Source: Basidiobolus meristosporus CBS 931.73 (Eukaryota; Basidiobolomycota; Basidiobolomycetes; Basidiobolales; Basidiobolaceae). Taken from it: a stretch of DNA of 64,000 nt. A program made the position numbers and the translations under genes. Below are positions 10,693-20,989 of this stretch, piece after piece. A model generated the notes under the pieces. The model was not told the origin of the DNA. It saw only the letters and a program-made list of their open reading frames with translations, and searched no databases. The stretch spans positions 1-64,000 of the forward strand of contig MCFE01000194.1 of assembly GCA_002104905.1 (NCBI GenBank), written 5' to 3'. How positions within the stretch are numbered: the stretch's first letter is position 1; the number at the start of each line of letters is the position of its first letter.

Positions 10693-11770
10693 ATGCGGTG
10701 GCTACTCTTTCTTTCCTCTCTGCTGGCCTTGGGTGCGCCACTCCTAGCAGCACCCATATCAAAACGACAGGATCGCCCTGCCCTAGAACCGGCCGATTTG
10801 GAAATCCTTAAGACCCACGCGAAGTATGCATCGGCTGCCTACTGCCCGCAAGCCAAACTGGAGAGATGGTCGTGTGGAAAAGACTGCGTGGGTCGGCTGA
10901 ACGTAACTTCCTACTTCTCGGACAAAAGCACTGGAATTGCTGGATATCTGGGATATAGCAGGGTCGAGAAGAAGATTGTTATATCGTTCCGAGGGTAAGT
11001 GTTTTCTCGCTTGGCATTGCGTATGTGCGTTCACTGAGCCGGCTCCAATAGTACCTCGAATCTGGCAAACTGGGCGAAAAATTTGGCATTTGCCAAAGAT
11101 AGATTCATCTACCCCACTGCTAGCGACAAAGTCAAGGTTCATGGCGGATTCTATGATACCTATATGAGTGTGGAGAAGAAAGTTCGCCTTGAGCTAAAAA
11201 ACATATTGACCGCACTAAAGAACGAGACTGGTTCCTATAAACTGATCTTCACTGGCCATTCTCTGGTAAGCGACTTTGCTGCAATCAAGAGTGGCAGGCA
11301 AGAAATGGCTAAACGAACTTGTTTAACAGGGAGGCGCGGTGGCATCACTGAGCGCGATGGATGTCAAGAGATTTTACCTGAATCCCAAAAGTGGCAAATG
11401 CTTCAAGCCGGACTTGTTAATCATCGACCGATCCCAAATATATCTGCATACCTACGGGCAGCCAAGAACAGGGAACAAAGAGTTCTCTCAGCTTGTGTAC
11501 GAGACCTTTGGGAAAAATAATACCCACAAAACACTGGCTAGAATCACCCACGCTAACGATCCAGTGCCCAGGCTACCTCCTCAGAAATTTGGCTACCTAC
11601 ACCACCCTCACGAGGTGTACATCCGCAAGGATGGATCCACCGTAGTCTGCGAGGATGTGGTCAATGGTAAAGTTACGGAAGATTCCAGTTGCATCATTAA
11701 AGTACTTCTTCCAGTCGGCATTAAGGCTCACTCTAGATATTGGGACACGTCGATTGGTACTACTTGCTAA
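10693..11770 (+). CDS. Secreted class 3 lipase (two introns)
   Basis: Exons 10693-10994, 11052-11265 and 11330-11770 give 318 aa. The introns are 57 and 64 nt and begin GTAAGT and GTAAGC. The protein starts with a signal peptide (MRWLLFLSSLLALGAPLLA) and a possible Kex2 site (SKRQ). SFRGTSNLANW spans the first intron; the nucleophile elbow GHSLGG spans the second, with Ser171. Asp249 in HANDPVPRLPP and His266 in HHPHEVYI complete the catalytic triad. It is expected to hydrolyse triacylglycerols outside the cell (EC 3.1.1.3-like). The start codon is the ATG right before the hydrophobic segment, about 90 nt after TATATA at 10599. All key residues are present, so the gene looks functional. Class 3 lipases also include feruloyl esterases, so substrate is not certain. 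Confidence 0.9.
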
Positions 11771-11774
11771 TAAA

Positions 11775-12785
11775 GTAATTTCAATCCATGGAAAGGATTC
11801 CAAATCTACTGATTTTAGCATGATTGCCTCAATTGCCAAGGGAGTTCATTCAGCCCTTCATGACCGCCTCGATGCTTCCATATCACATGGCACTTCAGTA
11901 AAGCACGTAAATATCGTTCAACAAATTAATCGTGAATAGTAGGATTCAGCGAGTATAGCCTTTTATACCAAGGAGTACATGAGCTGGCCATATATTGTGC
12001 AGAAACCGTTGTAGGTGCCTGAAAGCAGAGGGATTGAATGAGTCAAGCACCTAATACAGTACGTGCTAAAGAGGTGCGTTCTATTCGAATGAGGGAGGCA
12101 TCATATATGGCTTTTGACATAGATCGACTGATTTACTTTCTCGGCTCCTCAAAAGAAGGGTAGTAACTATCCGTAGAAGTTAGCAGCCCCAGTCAAAACA
12201 CTTCCATGTCATGGGTGTATGTAAGGGCAATTGGATCGAATCCCAAATCTTACCAAGATAATGGGTTTGCTTTCAATCCAATAAGTCGATAACCTTACGT
12301 TGTTGCTGGCAGAGAACCCTAAGCAACATAGAATTACCAAGAGCGTATAGGCGGTGAAGCTATTTTTAGCCCAATGATTGTTTGTTGATGAATACTCACT
12401 AGATTCAATCAACCTAGATCTTCTAACATCTGGTCATCCATTGTATTTTGGTTTCCAAGCAAAACGTAATCAAAAGCAATTCTCTTTGGTTCAAATTCGG
12501 AATGCGCGAGAGTGGATTTCGAACTAATGGTGACAAGGCCTAGATTTGTGGATTTGTGGAGATTCGCCAATCCTGATTTGTAATGGGAATTATGAATTGG
12601 CATACCATATTTGGGGTCTCTGCCCGGATTGGTATTGTGATTCTTATTCTATTTTTAGAATCCAGTTTTAGGATTGAAATTCTCCCTTACCTTGAAGATC
12701 GCTGGTGCCGGATTTCTATCGAAGCTTGAGCCCTGATATATTAGGCACGTCCATAGTCATGGATTGCATACTACAATGCTTACTG
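11775..12785. other. Intergenic region, no gene recognised
   Basis: Only short unmatched ORFs are present between the lipase and the first CHAP gene. Confidence 0.4.
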
Positions 12786-12791
12786 ATGATG

Positions 12792-12798
12792 TATAAAG
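12792..12798 (+). promoter_or_regulatory. TATA box of CHAP gene 1
   Basis: TATAAAG, 51-57 nt before the ATG at 12849. From here on the sequence is shared with the second copy (see 14704), including the 5' untranslated leader ending in CATCACGCATCTCATT. Confidence 0.65.
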
Positions 12799-12848
12799 GT
12801 ACACAAATCCCATAGGTGAGTTACCATCACGCATCTCATTGATACATC

Positions 12849-13388
12849 ATGGTCAAAGTATCATCTGCCTTTACCTGCGCCACTGTCGCCATGGCAGGCC
12901 TACTACATCCAGTAGTAGACGCATTGCCAGCTTCCACTGTGAATGAAGTCGCTCAGCCTCAAAATCACACCGAAGCACCCAAGCTTCACAGTAACCTCGC
13001 TGAGATCACCAACTTCTCCGCATGCTCGCTCCAGTTCCGCTTCGATAATGGCCAATGTACCGACTGGGCCGATGCTCGCTACTACCAGCTCACTTGCCAT
13101 CACACTCAGTGGTGGGGCGATGCTAAAACATGGCCTGCAAGTGCCCGTAACACCGAAGGCTGGGTGGTGTCTAGCGAGCCACGCGTACCTTCCATCATTG
13201 CGATCCAACCAGGATACCAAGGCTGCGGCTCCGATGGCCATGTGGGAGTGGTGGAACGTATCAATAGCGATGGCAGCGTATACACGAGTGACTGGAACTA
13301 CAAGGTCAACGGGAAAGGAGGACCTTACATCACCACTTATGTGAATTTCAATCCTGGGGAAGGAGTGGCATTCATCTGGCATGAATGA
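12849..13388 (+). CDS. Secreted CHAP-domain peptidase/amidase-like protein, copy 1
   Basis: 179 aa, no intron. A signal peptide (residues 1 to about 25) is followed by a short propeptide-like stretch and a CHAP domain. The motif NGQCTDWADARYY holds the catalytic Cys70; WWGDAKTWPASA and EGW follow as in CHAP enzymes; DGHVGVVERI holds His131; SDWNY supplies Asp148 and Asn150, completing a Cys-His-Asp-Asn set. CHAP enzymes cleave peptidoglycan cross-bridges or related amides. CHAP proteins are mainly bacterial and phage proteins, so transfer from bacteria is likely but inferred. An antibacterial or wall-remodelling role outside the cell is plausible. The 173-aa antisense ORF over the same bases is a shadow. 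It differs from the second copy at three residues (Ser6, Ala51, Lys93). Confidence 0.85.
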   Translation: MVKVSSAFTCATVAMAGLLHPVVDALPASTVNEVAQPQNHTEAPKLHSNLAEITNFSACSLQFRFDNGQCTDWADARYYQLTCHHTQWWGDAKTWPASARNTEGWVVSSEPRVPSIIAIQPGYQGCGSDGHVGVVERINSDGSVYTSDWNYKVNGKGGPYITTYVNFNPGEGVAFIWHE

Positions 13389-13424
13389 ATCGGCACCAAT
13401 AGTACAAACCATAGAAGATACCAA

Positions 13425-14695
13425 ATGTCAAAAACAAGTACAACCCCCCTCCTCATATATCAGCCATATCCTAATAAATTATGGAACAAATCAGTCAAAT
13501 ATATTTTTCAGGAAGAAAGACGCAAAGGAAAGAATGTCGACATTTTCTGAAATTTATTTGCATAGTTTTTCTTACCTGCGGGCTAGAGTTCACGGATTAG
13601 TCAGGAGTATTCATCCAGAAATTCGCTGAACCTCACATTGGAACTAAACATAGCATCCTTTGTACAGCTAGTATAGGTTTGTGGCCAGAAGATGGTTGTC
13701 AACTGTAGGGCGCCACTTTCCTCCTCGCAAATGACGTTTTTGTATAATTCTCAGTATTCTGAATCAACCTTAGGGAGGGAATCCCCTTTATATCCAGTAG
13801 AGTAAGATACATGCTACGGACATTGATATGCTGCTATCAAATATGATTGTTTTCAAAAATACCCCTACACACATCAATGACCCCCTCTGCGTAACGCTCT
13901 ATTATGGCGGGTCAGCAAGTGGTTAGTAACCCCGTACTATCCAAGTCCATAAAAGTTGGTTCAAAATATCTCGATATATCCAACCCGACATAGACCGATC
14001 CATGTTTGGTTCGTGGACTACCATTGAACGATACATACTTTGCCTTTTTGGAAAACTTTTATGTATGGGTTCACGTACCCATGATCGGATTGAATCTCTA
14101 ATCCCAAAAATCCGATGTAGCCTATTGATATTTTAGTTGGTGCCAAGAAGTTGCTTGTATCGATGTATTGATTGTATTCCAGCCCAATCCTATCATGACC
14201 GAATCAATAGGAAAGGAAGGTTGCGCTGCACTGCGCAAGTGAACTCCAATCAAGGTAACGGAGTCAAAAAGCATCTAAGATCTATATGCCAAATAGCTCT
14301 ATAACTGTGTATGATCACAAAGGATGTTGTACGCTTAATACTCTGCTACGCATTTGTTTAGATCATCAACCAGCTTTACCGCTTTCAACGTGATTCGGTG
14401 GTAAATCACTGGAATTCTATGCTCATCAATGTTATTCGAAGTTGATTTTTCTCGCCTAACCAATAGCGCCCCAACATTAATGAGGCCCATTTCATTCGGT
14501 GGCACAAGGTCCAGATTTGAGGATCTTCATGGATTTGACCACTAGATTGGCAATGTGATTGAAACTCCTTATTTAGAAGCTAAATCTACCTTCAGTAATC
14601 GGATTCAACCTCTTCATTTCTTGAGCGATGGCTGGGTCCGTGGCTCTACTGATGTTGGGGATTGACAATGTTCGATCTTTTATAGCAAAGTTTTT
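13425..14695. other. Intergenic region between the CHAP copies
   Basis: About the first 60 bp after the stop are still shared with the region after copy 2; the rest is unrelated to the flanks of copy 2. No gene recognised. Confidence 0.45.
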
Positions 14696-14703
14696 TGGAA
14701 CCT

Positions 14704-14712
14704 ATATAAAGG
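14704..14712 (+). promoter_or_regulatory. TATA box of CHAP gene 2
   Basis: TATATAAAG, 50-58 nt upstream of the ATG at 14762, in the block shared with copy 1. Confidence 0.65.
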
Positions 14713-14761
14713 TACACAAAGCCCATAGGTGAATTATCATCACGCATCTCATTAAGACATC

Positions 14762-15301
14762 ATGGTCAAAGTATCAGCTGCCTTTACCTGCGCCACTGTC
14801 GCCATGGCAGGCCTACTACATCCAGTAGTAGACGCATTGCCAGCTTCCACTGTGAATGAAGTCGCTCAGCCTCAAAATCACACCGAAGCACCCAAGCTTC
14901 ACAGTAACCTCACCGAGATCACCAACTTCTCCGCATGCTCGCTCCAGTTCCGCTTCGATAATGGCCAATGTACCGACTGGGCCGATGCTCGCTACTACCA
15001 GCTCACTTGCCATCACACTCAGTGGTGGGGCGATGCTAGAACATGGCCTGCAAGTGCCCGTAACACCGAAGGCTGGGTGGTGTCTAGCGAGCCACGCGTA
15101 CCTTCCATCATTGCGATCCAACCAGGATACCAAGGCTGCGGCTCCGATGGCCATGTGGGAGTGGTGGAACGTATCAATAGCGATGGCAGTGTATACACGA
15201 GTGACTGGAACTACAAGGTCAACGGAAAAGGAGGACCTTACATCACCACTTATGTGAATTTCAATCCTGGGGAAGGAGTGGCATTCATCTGGCATGAATG
15301 A
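14762..15301 (+). CDS. Secreted CHAP-domain peptidase/amidase-like protein, copy 2
   Basis: 179 aa, starting 1913 bp after copy 1 in the same orientation. The coding sequence differs from copy 1 at only six bases that I can count, three of them changing residues (Ala6, Thr51, Arg93). Cys70, His131, Asp148 and Asn150 are all kept. Homology starts near the TATA box and ends about 100 bp after the stop, while the rest of the spacer is unrelated. That points to either a recent duplication of a short unit or gene conversion over an older pair. Both copies look functional, so dosage or slight specificity differences are possible. Confidence 0.85.
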   Translation: MVKVSAAFTCATVAMAGLLHPVVDALPASTVNEVAQPQNHTEAPKLHSNLTEITNFSACSLQFRFDNGQCTDWADARYYQLTCHHTQWWGDARTWPASARNTEGWVVSSEPRVPSIIAIQPGYQGCGSDGHVGVVERINSDGSVYTSDWNYKVNGKGGPYITTYVNFNPGEGVAFIWHE

Positions 15302-15419
15302 ATCGGCACCAATAGTACAAACCATAGAAGATACCAAATGTCAAAAACAAGTGTAACCCTCTCCCCTCATATACCAACCATATCTGAATAAAGTAAGGAA
15401 CCATCCGGCCGAGCCCATC

Positions 15420-16308
15420 TTGTAACAAAATACAAGGGAGGGATCTTCAGTTCATTCCTACTCTGGTAATTCAGATAATTTTTGATCACTACAGAGGCGA
15501 CATTTCCCAGGTGTTCTTTACTTGTAGCATAATATGTCGTTCATATATGAGCAGCCACACAGATCACCTATATGGAATAGAAATGCATCGGTATACTGGC
15601 ACATATTTTGGTAGAGATCCAATTGCTGAGCAATTCAAGGGTTCTGTGTGATAAGTTATTTGTACCAAGCCACATATCCTATACTTCAATTCCGCTTCTT
15701 GTCATTTTATGAAATATTTACCTGGGATTTGGTTAATAAGATATTTGTCAATTCTGTTAATAGCCCCTAGAATGGTCAAGAGATCTAAGCTCTTCTAAAA
15801 GATATCAAACTGCATATATTGCCGCCTGGAATTCTTCTTGGATTATCCTTATCATTAGCGCCACATATTCTTCCTGATAGTCTAAGTTCTAAACTGGAAC
15901 CAATGAAATAATAAGTGAGTATCATGCAATTCATCATTTTATCCAAATCACTCAAGATAGATCCAAGGTAAAGAACTGGCACACTAAATAGCTTTCACTA
16001 GCAATATAGCATATGCAAAGTTGTTGTGACATTGATATTATAGAGCTTGAAATATATACAAGCAACATAAAATATGCAAATCTGCCCACCAGCCATAGGC
16101 CTATACATATATGGAAATTTTGGTAAGCTTGGGATGTTCTTACCCAGGGATGGAATGGTTATCAAAGAATCCTTCATTACATTTAGACCTATGATATGCT
16201 GAGCATGTTTCTCTCTATTTGAGCTTGAGTATGTTGTTGTATTTTCCTAATAAGGATGCTTTCAAGCTTCCCACACAACTTACTACTGGGCAATTACAGA
16301 CTTATACA
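15420..16308. other. AT-rich intergenic region, no gene recognised
   Basis: A short minus ORF at 15785-15982 has no family match. ATACA at 16304-16308 is the left target-site duplication of copia-1. Confidence 0.4.
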
Positions 16309-16656
16309 TGTTGTAAAAATTTGTATTTCCACCTAAATATTCACCTAACTTAGTCACTTAGATTATTACCTTCATATCCTAGAGAATATTGACCAAATTC
16401 CTTGTCAGGATTTACTTAGAATATTTTCACCAAAACACCAGGTACCCAGAACATCAAAATTCTCAAGTTGTCCAAACAGCCCCAAACTTTCAACACATAT
16501 TCTTGGGACCTTCCTCAACCTATTCTACATGTTTGGTATGCCAGGACCAGGTAAAAGTATAAATACTGCTTTTACATTCAATAAATCATCAAGTGAAAAC
16601 CACATAATCTACTTGTTCTCCCAATCACTTCCAATGTCTCCAAGACTCTTACAACA
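16309..16656 (+). repeat. 5' LTR of copia-1
   Basis: 348 bp. Contains TATAAATA at 16558-16565 and AATAAA at 16580-16585, so transcription probably starts late in the LTR. Confidence 0.9.
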
Positions 16657-16669
16657 GGTAATGAGCCCC
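16657..16669 (+). promoter_or_regulatory. Copia-1 primer-binding site
   Basis: GGTAATGAGCCCC directly abuts the LTR. It is one base off GGTTATGAGCCC, which is complementary to the conserved anticodon arm of initiator tRNA-Met, the primer used as a half-molecule by Drosophila copia. The gag ATG (16661) lies inside it. Confidence 0.6.
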
Positions 16670-19600
16670 AAGCTGTCACTCTCTGCAATATCTACTACTG
16701 TTATTACTGGATTTTTTCACTCTGCTGAAAAGTTGGATGGATCTAACTATCAATTGTGGAAGGTGAAGATGAAGATGCTGTTACAAGAAAGAGGCCTTTG
16801 GTATACTGTCATGGGAGAAGAATGCCCTCCTAAAAATGTGAGAGTGGAAGCCTTGAAGTACCAGAAGAAAGAACAAAGTGCTTTTAACTACATTTACCTT
16901 AATGTTAAAGACAAATTGCTAATTCAATGCTCAAGAGCAAAAGTGGAAAAGAATGCCTGGAAGGCATAAGAAGACACCTACCAGTCATGTTCAGCTGCTA
17001 AGAAAATGTAACTGAGACAAAAATTCCTTACTACAAAGATGCTGCCAGGAGAAGAAATGAAAAATCTAATTAACAGAATTACCCTGCTGGTAGATGAGAT
17101 GGAATCTGTGGGTTTACCAGCTACTGATGAGGATGTGATAGTTACCATCCTGAATAGCCTGACAGATGAGTTTCAGGGCCTTGTATCAGCCCTAGAGTCC
17201 AGAACTGAAGATTTGGCCTTAAATTACGTATATGGAAGGCTCCTGGATGAAGAAGAAAATCAAGCACAAATAAGAAGGAAGAAGAAAATGCTTTAATAAG
17301 CAATGGTAACCAACAAAGGAGGTACCCAAGACCCTACAAAGGCAACAGCAACCTATTTTGCAACTACTGCAAAAGGAAAGGACACACATCAGACCGGTGT
17401 CTCAAAAAGAGAGATTATCAGCATAAGAAGCCTGAATATGGAAATGCTGCAACAACTGAAGATAGACTATTCATATCTGCACTAAATATGACCACAAACA
17501 AGGATTCTCAGATGTGGACATTGATTCTGGAGCTTCTCAACACTTTACACACCAAAAAGAACTTTTTACCCAATATCAAGAAATTCCAATTAAGAAGGTT
17601 TTCATGGGTGACAATAGAACACTAAATGTGGTGGGAGAAGGAACTATCCAAGTAAACCTTAGAAGCAGTGAAGGAAGCCATACACCGACCTTTAAAGAAG
17701 TACTCTATGTACCAGAAATAGCCAAGAATCTACTCTCTGTAAGCAAGGCCACAGCAGAAGGACTCAGTTTCAGTTTTGACAATTCTGGATGCAGGATCAC
17801 TGATCAAAATGGTGCCCATATTGCTTTGGGCATCAGAGATCAGAATCTATACAAGTTGACTAATATTCCATCGTATCTGGAAGCCAATATAAGTAACTTA
17901 AATGAAGAAACACCAATGCTTTGGCACAGGAGATTTGGGCACATCAATTTGATTATTTGCACAAAATGATCAAAGATCAGCTAATTTCTGGAGTGAAAAT
18001 TGATCCCCAGCTAATTTGGAGCACTGTGAAGCCTGCATATATGGGAAACAAGCCAAACAACCGTTCAAGAGCTCTGGGTTAATTGAAACTAAGAAAAAAT
18101 TAGATCTAATTCACTCAGATCTGTGTGGACCTATGCTAAATTTATCCTTAGGTGGGATAAAGTATTTGATCACTTTTATTGATGATTATACAGGATACAC
18201 ATGGGTCTACTTCATGGAGAGAAAGGAGGAAGCTCTGTCTAAGTTCAGGGAGTTTAAAGCCATGGTGGAGAGAGAAACTGGTGAAAAAATCAAGAAAATA
18301 CACTCTGACCATGGTGGAGAATATACCTCAAAACTCTTCATCCACTTCTGCAAAATTCATGGGATAAAGCAAGAGACTACTGTACCATACTCCCCACAGC
18401 AAAATGCAGTAGCAGAACATGCTAACAGATCAATAATTGATATGGCAAGATCTATGATCCATGATCAAAAATTATCCTATGATTTTTGGGCAGAATCAGT
18501 TGCCACTGCTGTATACCTTAAAAATAGGAGTTATAACAAAATACCTTGTGATTCTACGCCATTTGAAGCATGGTATGGGTACAGACCAAGTGCAGAGCAT
18601 CTAAGAATATTTGGGTGTACAGCATATGCCAAAAATCTGGCTGGAAATCAGTCAAAATTTGAGCCAAAAAGTGTAAAATGCATATTTTGGGCTACTGCAA
18701 TGAGAGTAAGGCATACAGACTCTACAATACCAAAGCAAAGAAGCTGATCAAGTCCAGGGATGTGTTGTTTGATGAAAATTCAAAATTTCCACAAAAAATG
18801 ACATCAGATGATGACAAAAATGTGATCTCAAGTCCACAAATTGTCAGGATTGAATCAGTGCAAAACAATGAAAATTTTTTCACTCCAGAGGACTCTACAA
18901 CCATGGTTCAGCCAGAATCAGTGCCCAGGAATATCCCAGAAGTGATCATTTCAGTATTAAATGCCTGGAGATCCAATTGGACAAGAAATAGCCCAAATTA
19001 CTATATCAATGAGGGTACAAACTTAGCCTATGCCTATTCAGTCCATATTGATGCACCCCTGACTGTAAAAGAGGCCCTAAATAGCCTTCAGACAAAGCTT
19101 TGGAGATCTGCAATGACTGAGGAATATCAGGCCCTGATGGAAAACCAAACTTGGGACTTAATCAAATTACCAATCAGCCAAAAATCAATTGGATGCAGAT
19201 GGGTCTTCAAGACAAAATACAAGGCTGATGGCACAACTGAAAGATACAAAGTAAGACTTGTAGCCAAAGGATACTTTCAAACAAAAGAACTTAACTATAC
19301 TGAGACCTTTGCACCGGTAGCCAAGTATAATTCCATCAGATTAATATTGGCTATTGCTGCCAAATATAAGTTTTTTATTAATCAAATGGATGTAAAAACT
19401 GCATCTTTGAATGGAGAACTTGATGAGGACATGTATATGGACCAGTCTGATGGGTTTGCTGACCAAGATAGCCCCCATTTGGTCTGCAAGCTTAAAAAGT
19501 CACTATATGGTCTCAGATAATCACCAAGAGCCTGGAATTGCAAGATAGATTTGTATTTGGAATCTTTGAGTTTCAAAAGGAGTAATGCTGACTATAGTAT

Positions 19601-20628
19601 ATACTATAAGCCAGATAGAGCAAGTCCAGTACTATTAGCTCTATATGTGGATGATCTTATTATAGCCACCAATAACCTAGGAACATTGAAAGAGACTAAA
19701 TCCAGCCTATCTAAGGAGTTCAAGATGTCCAATCTAGGAGAACTCAGTTACTACTTAGGGATTAAGTTCTCCATAGACAGAAGTACCACGACTACTACCC
19801 TAAGCCAATCCAAGTATATTCAAGATATACTAATGAAGTACCAAATGGAAGACTGTAAACTGGCAGCTACCCTAATGGAAACAAACCTTAACTTGATCAT
19901 AGCTCAACCAAATCAAGAGAGCTTGGTGCCATCTGAAAGCCCTGACTTTCCTTATCAATCTATGATTGGCAGTCTGATGTATATCATGCTTGGAACATGT
20001 CCAGATATCTCATATTCAGTGGGAGTTGTCAGCCAACATAATCAGAACTATGGATCTGATCATATTGCAGCAGTTAAGTGGATTTTTAGATGTCTAAAAG
20101 GAACTGCTGATATCTGCTTAAGATACACTTATAAGGATTCAGAACAGGATCTTGTGGGACACTCTGATGCTGATTGGGGACAAAATTTGGAAGACAGAAG
20201 ATCCACCACAGGATACATCTTTCTTTACTGCAAAGGAGCAATTTCATGGAATTCAAGAAAGCAACCAACCATAGCACTTTCTACCACAGAGGCAGAGTAC
20301 ATGGCAGCCTGAGAAGCCACAAAAGAAGCAATGTGGTTAAGAAAGCTTTTTACAGATTAAGGCCAATGTCAAAAAACGCCTATTACTTTAGTTCAAGATA
20401 ATCAAGGATGTATGCAATTAGGTAAAAATCCAACTTTTCATGCTAGAACCAAGTACATAGATATTAGACATCATTTCATACGCAAAGCTATAGAGAATAA
20501 CTTAGTTAGCTTAGTTTACTGTCCTACAGATGAAATGATTGCAGACATATTTACTAAACCACTAGCTAGAGACAAGTTTGAATATCTTAGGTCAAAATTA
20601 GGATTAGTCAGTATGAACATTTATCTGA
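16661..20628 (+). pseudogene. Copia-1 gag-pol polyprotein, disrupted
   Basis: The gag part has the UBN2-like motif NYQLWKVKMKMLLQERGLW and ends prematurely at 16967-16969, where other copies read Leu. Another stop occurs at about 17008. The zinc knuckle frame is shifted. The protease motif IDSGASQHFT (17520) is present. A 1-nt loss at 17948-17950 (TTT where copia-4 has TTTT) shifts the frame in the integrase zinc-binding region. Integrase then runs to about 18700, followed by RT (VDDLIIA at about 19650) with a stop at 19518, and RNase H (SDADWG) with a stop at 20310. The final stop is lost (TAT for TAG at 20622). At least four stops and two shifts rule out a working polyprotein. Confidence 0.9.
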
Positions 20629-20635
20629 GTGGGAG

Positions 20636-20984
20636 TGTTGTAAAAATTTGTATTTCCACCTAAATATTCACCTGACTTAGTCACTTAGATTATTACCTTC
20701 ATATCCTAGAGAATACTGACCAAATTTCTTGTTGGGATTTACTTAGAATATTTTCACCAAAATACCAGGTACCCAGAACATCAAAATTCTCAAAGTTGTC
20801 CAAACAGCCCCAAACTTTGCACACATGTTCTTGGGATATTCCTTAACCTATTCTACGTGCTTGTTATGCCAAGACCAGGTAAAAGTAAAAATACTACTTT
20901 TACATCCAATAAATTATCGAGTGAGAACCACATAATCTAGTTGTTCTCCCAATCACTTCCAATATCTCCAAGACTCTTACAACA
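20636..20984 (+). repeat. 3' LTR of copia-1
   Basis: 349 bp, same ends as the 5' LTR, followed by the TSD ATACA. Confidence 0.9.
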
Positions 20985-20989
20985 ATACA

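Larger units (their letters stand above)
16309..20984 (+). mobile_element. Copia-1: full-length Ty1/copia LTR retrotransposon (dead), TSD ATACA
   Basis: 4676 bp. LTRs at 16309-16656 and 20636-20984 both run TGTTGTAAAAAT to CTTACAACA. The 5-bp flanks are identical (ATACA at 16304-16308 and 20985-20989). A primer-binding site directly follows the 5' LTR and a purine-rich tract (GAGTGGGAG) precedes the 3' LTR. The domain order gag, protease, integrase, reverse transcriptase, RNase H identifies the copia superfamily. The LTRs differ at several bases, so this insertion is older than copia-3. Confidence 0.95.

Noticed and set aside
12903-13424. 173-aa antisense ORF over CHAP copy 1 (and its twin at 14816-15337)
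   Set aside because: It is the shadow of a conserved CHAP gene; it has no signal, promoter or family match.
16900-17040. Possible introns to bridge the copia-1 gag breaks
   Set aside because: Other copies read through the same positions in one frame, so the breaks are mutations.
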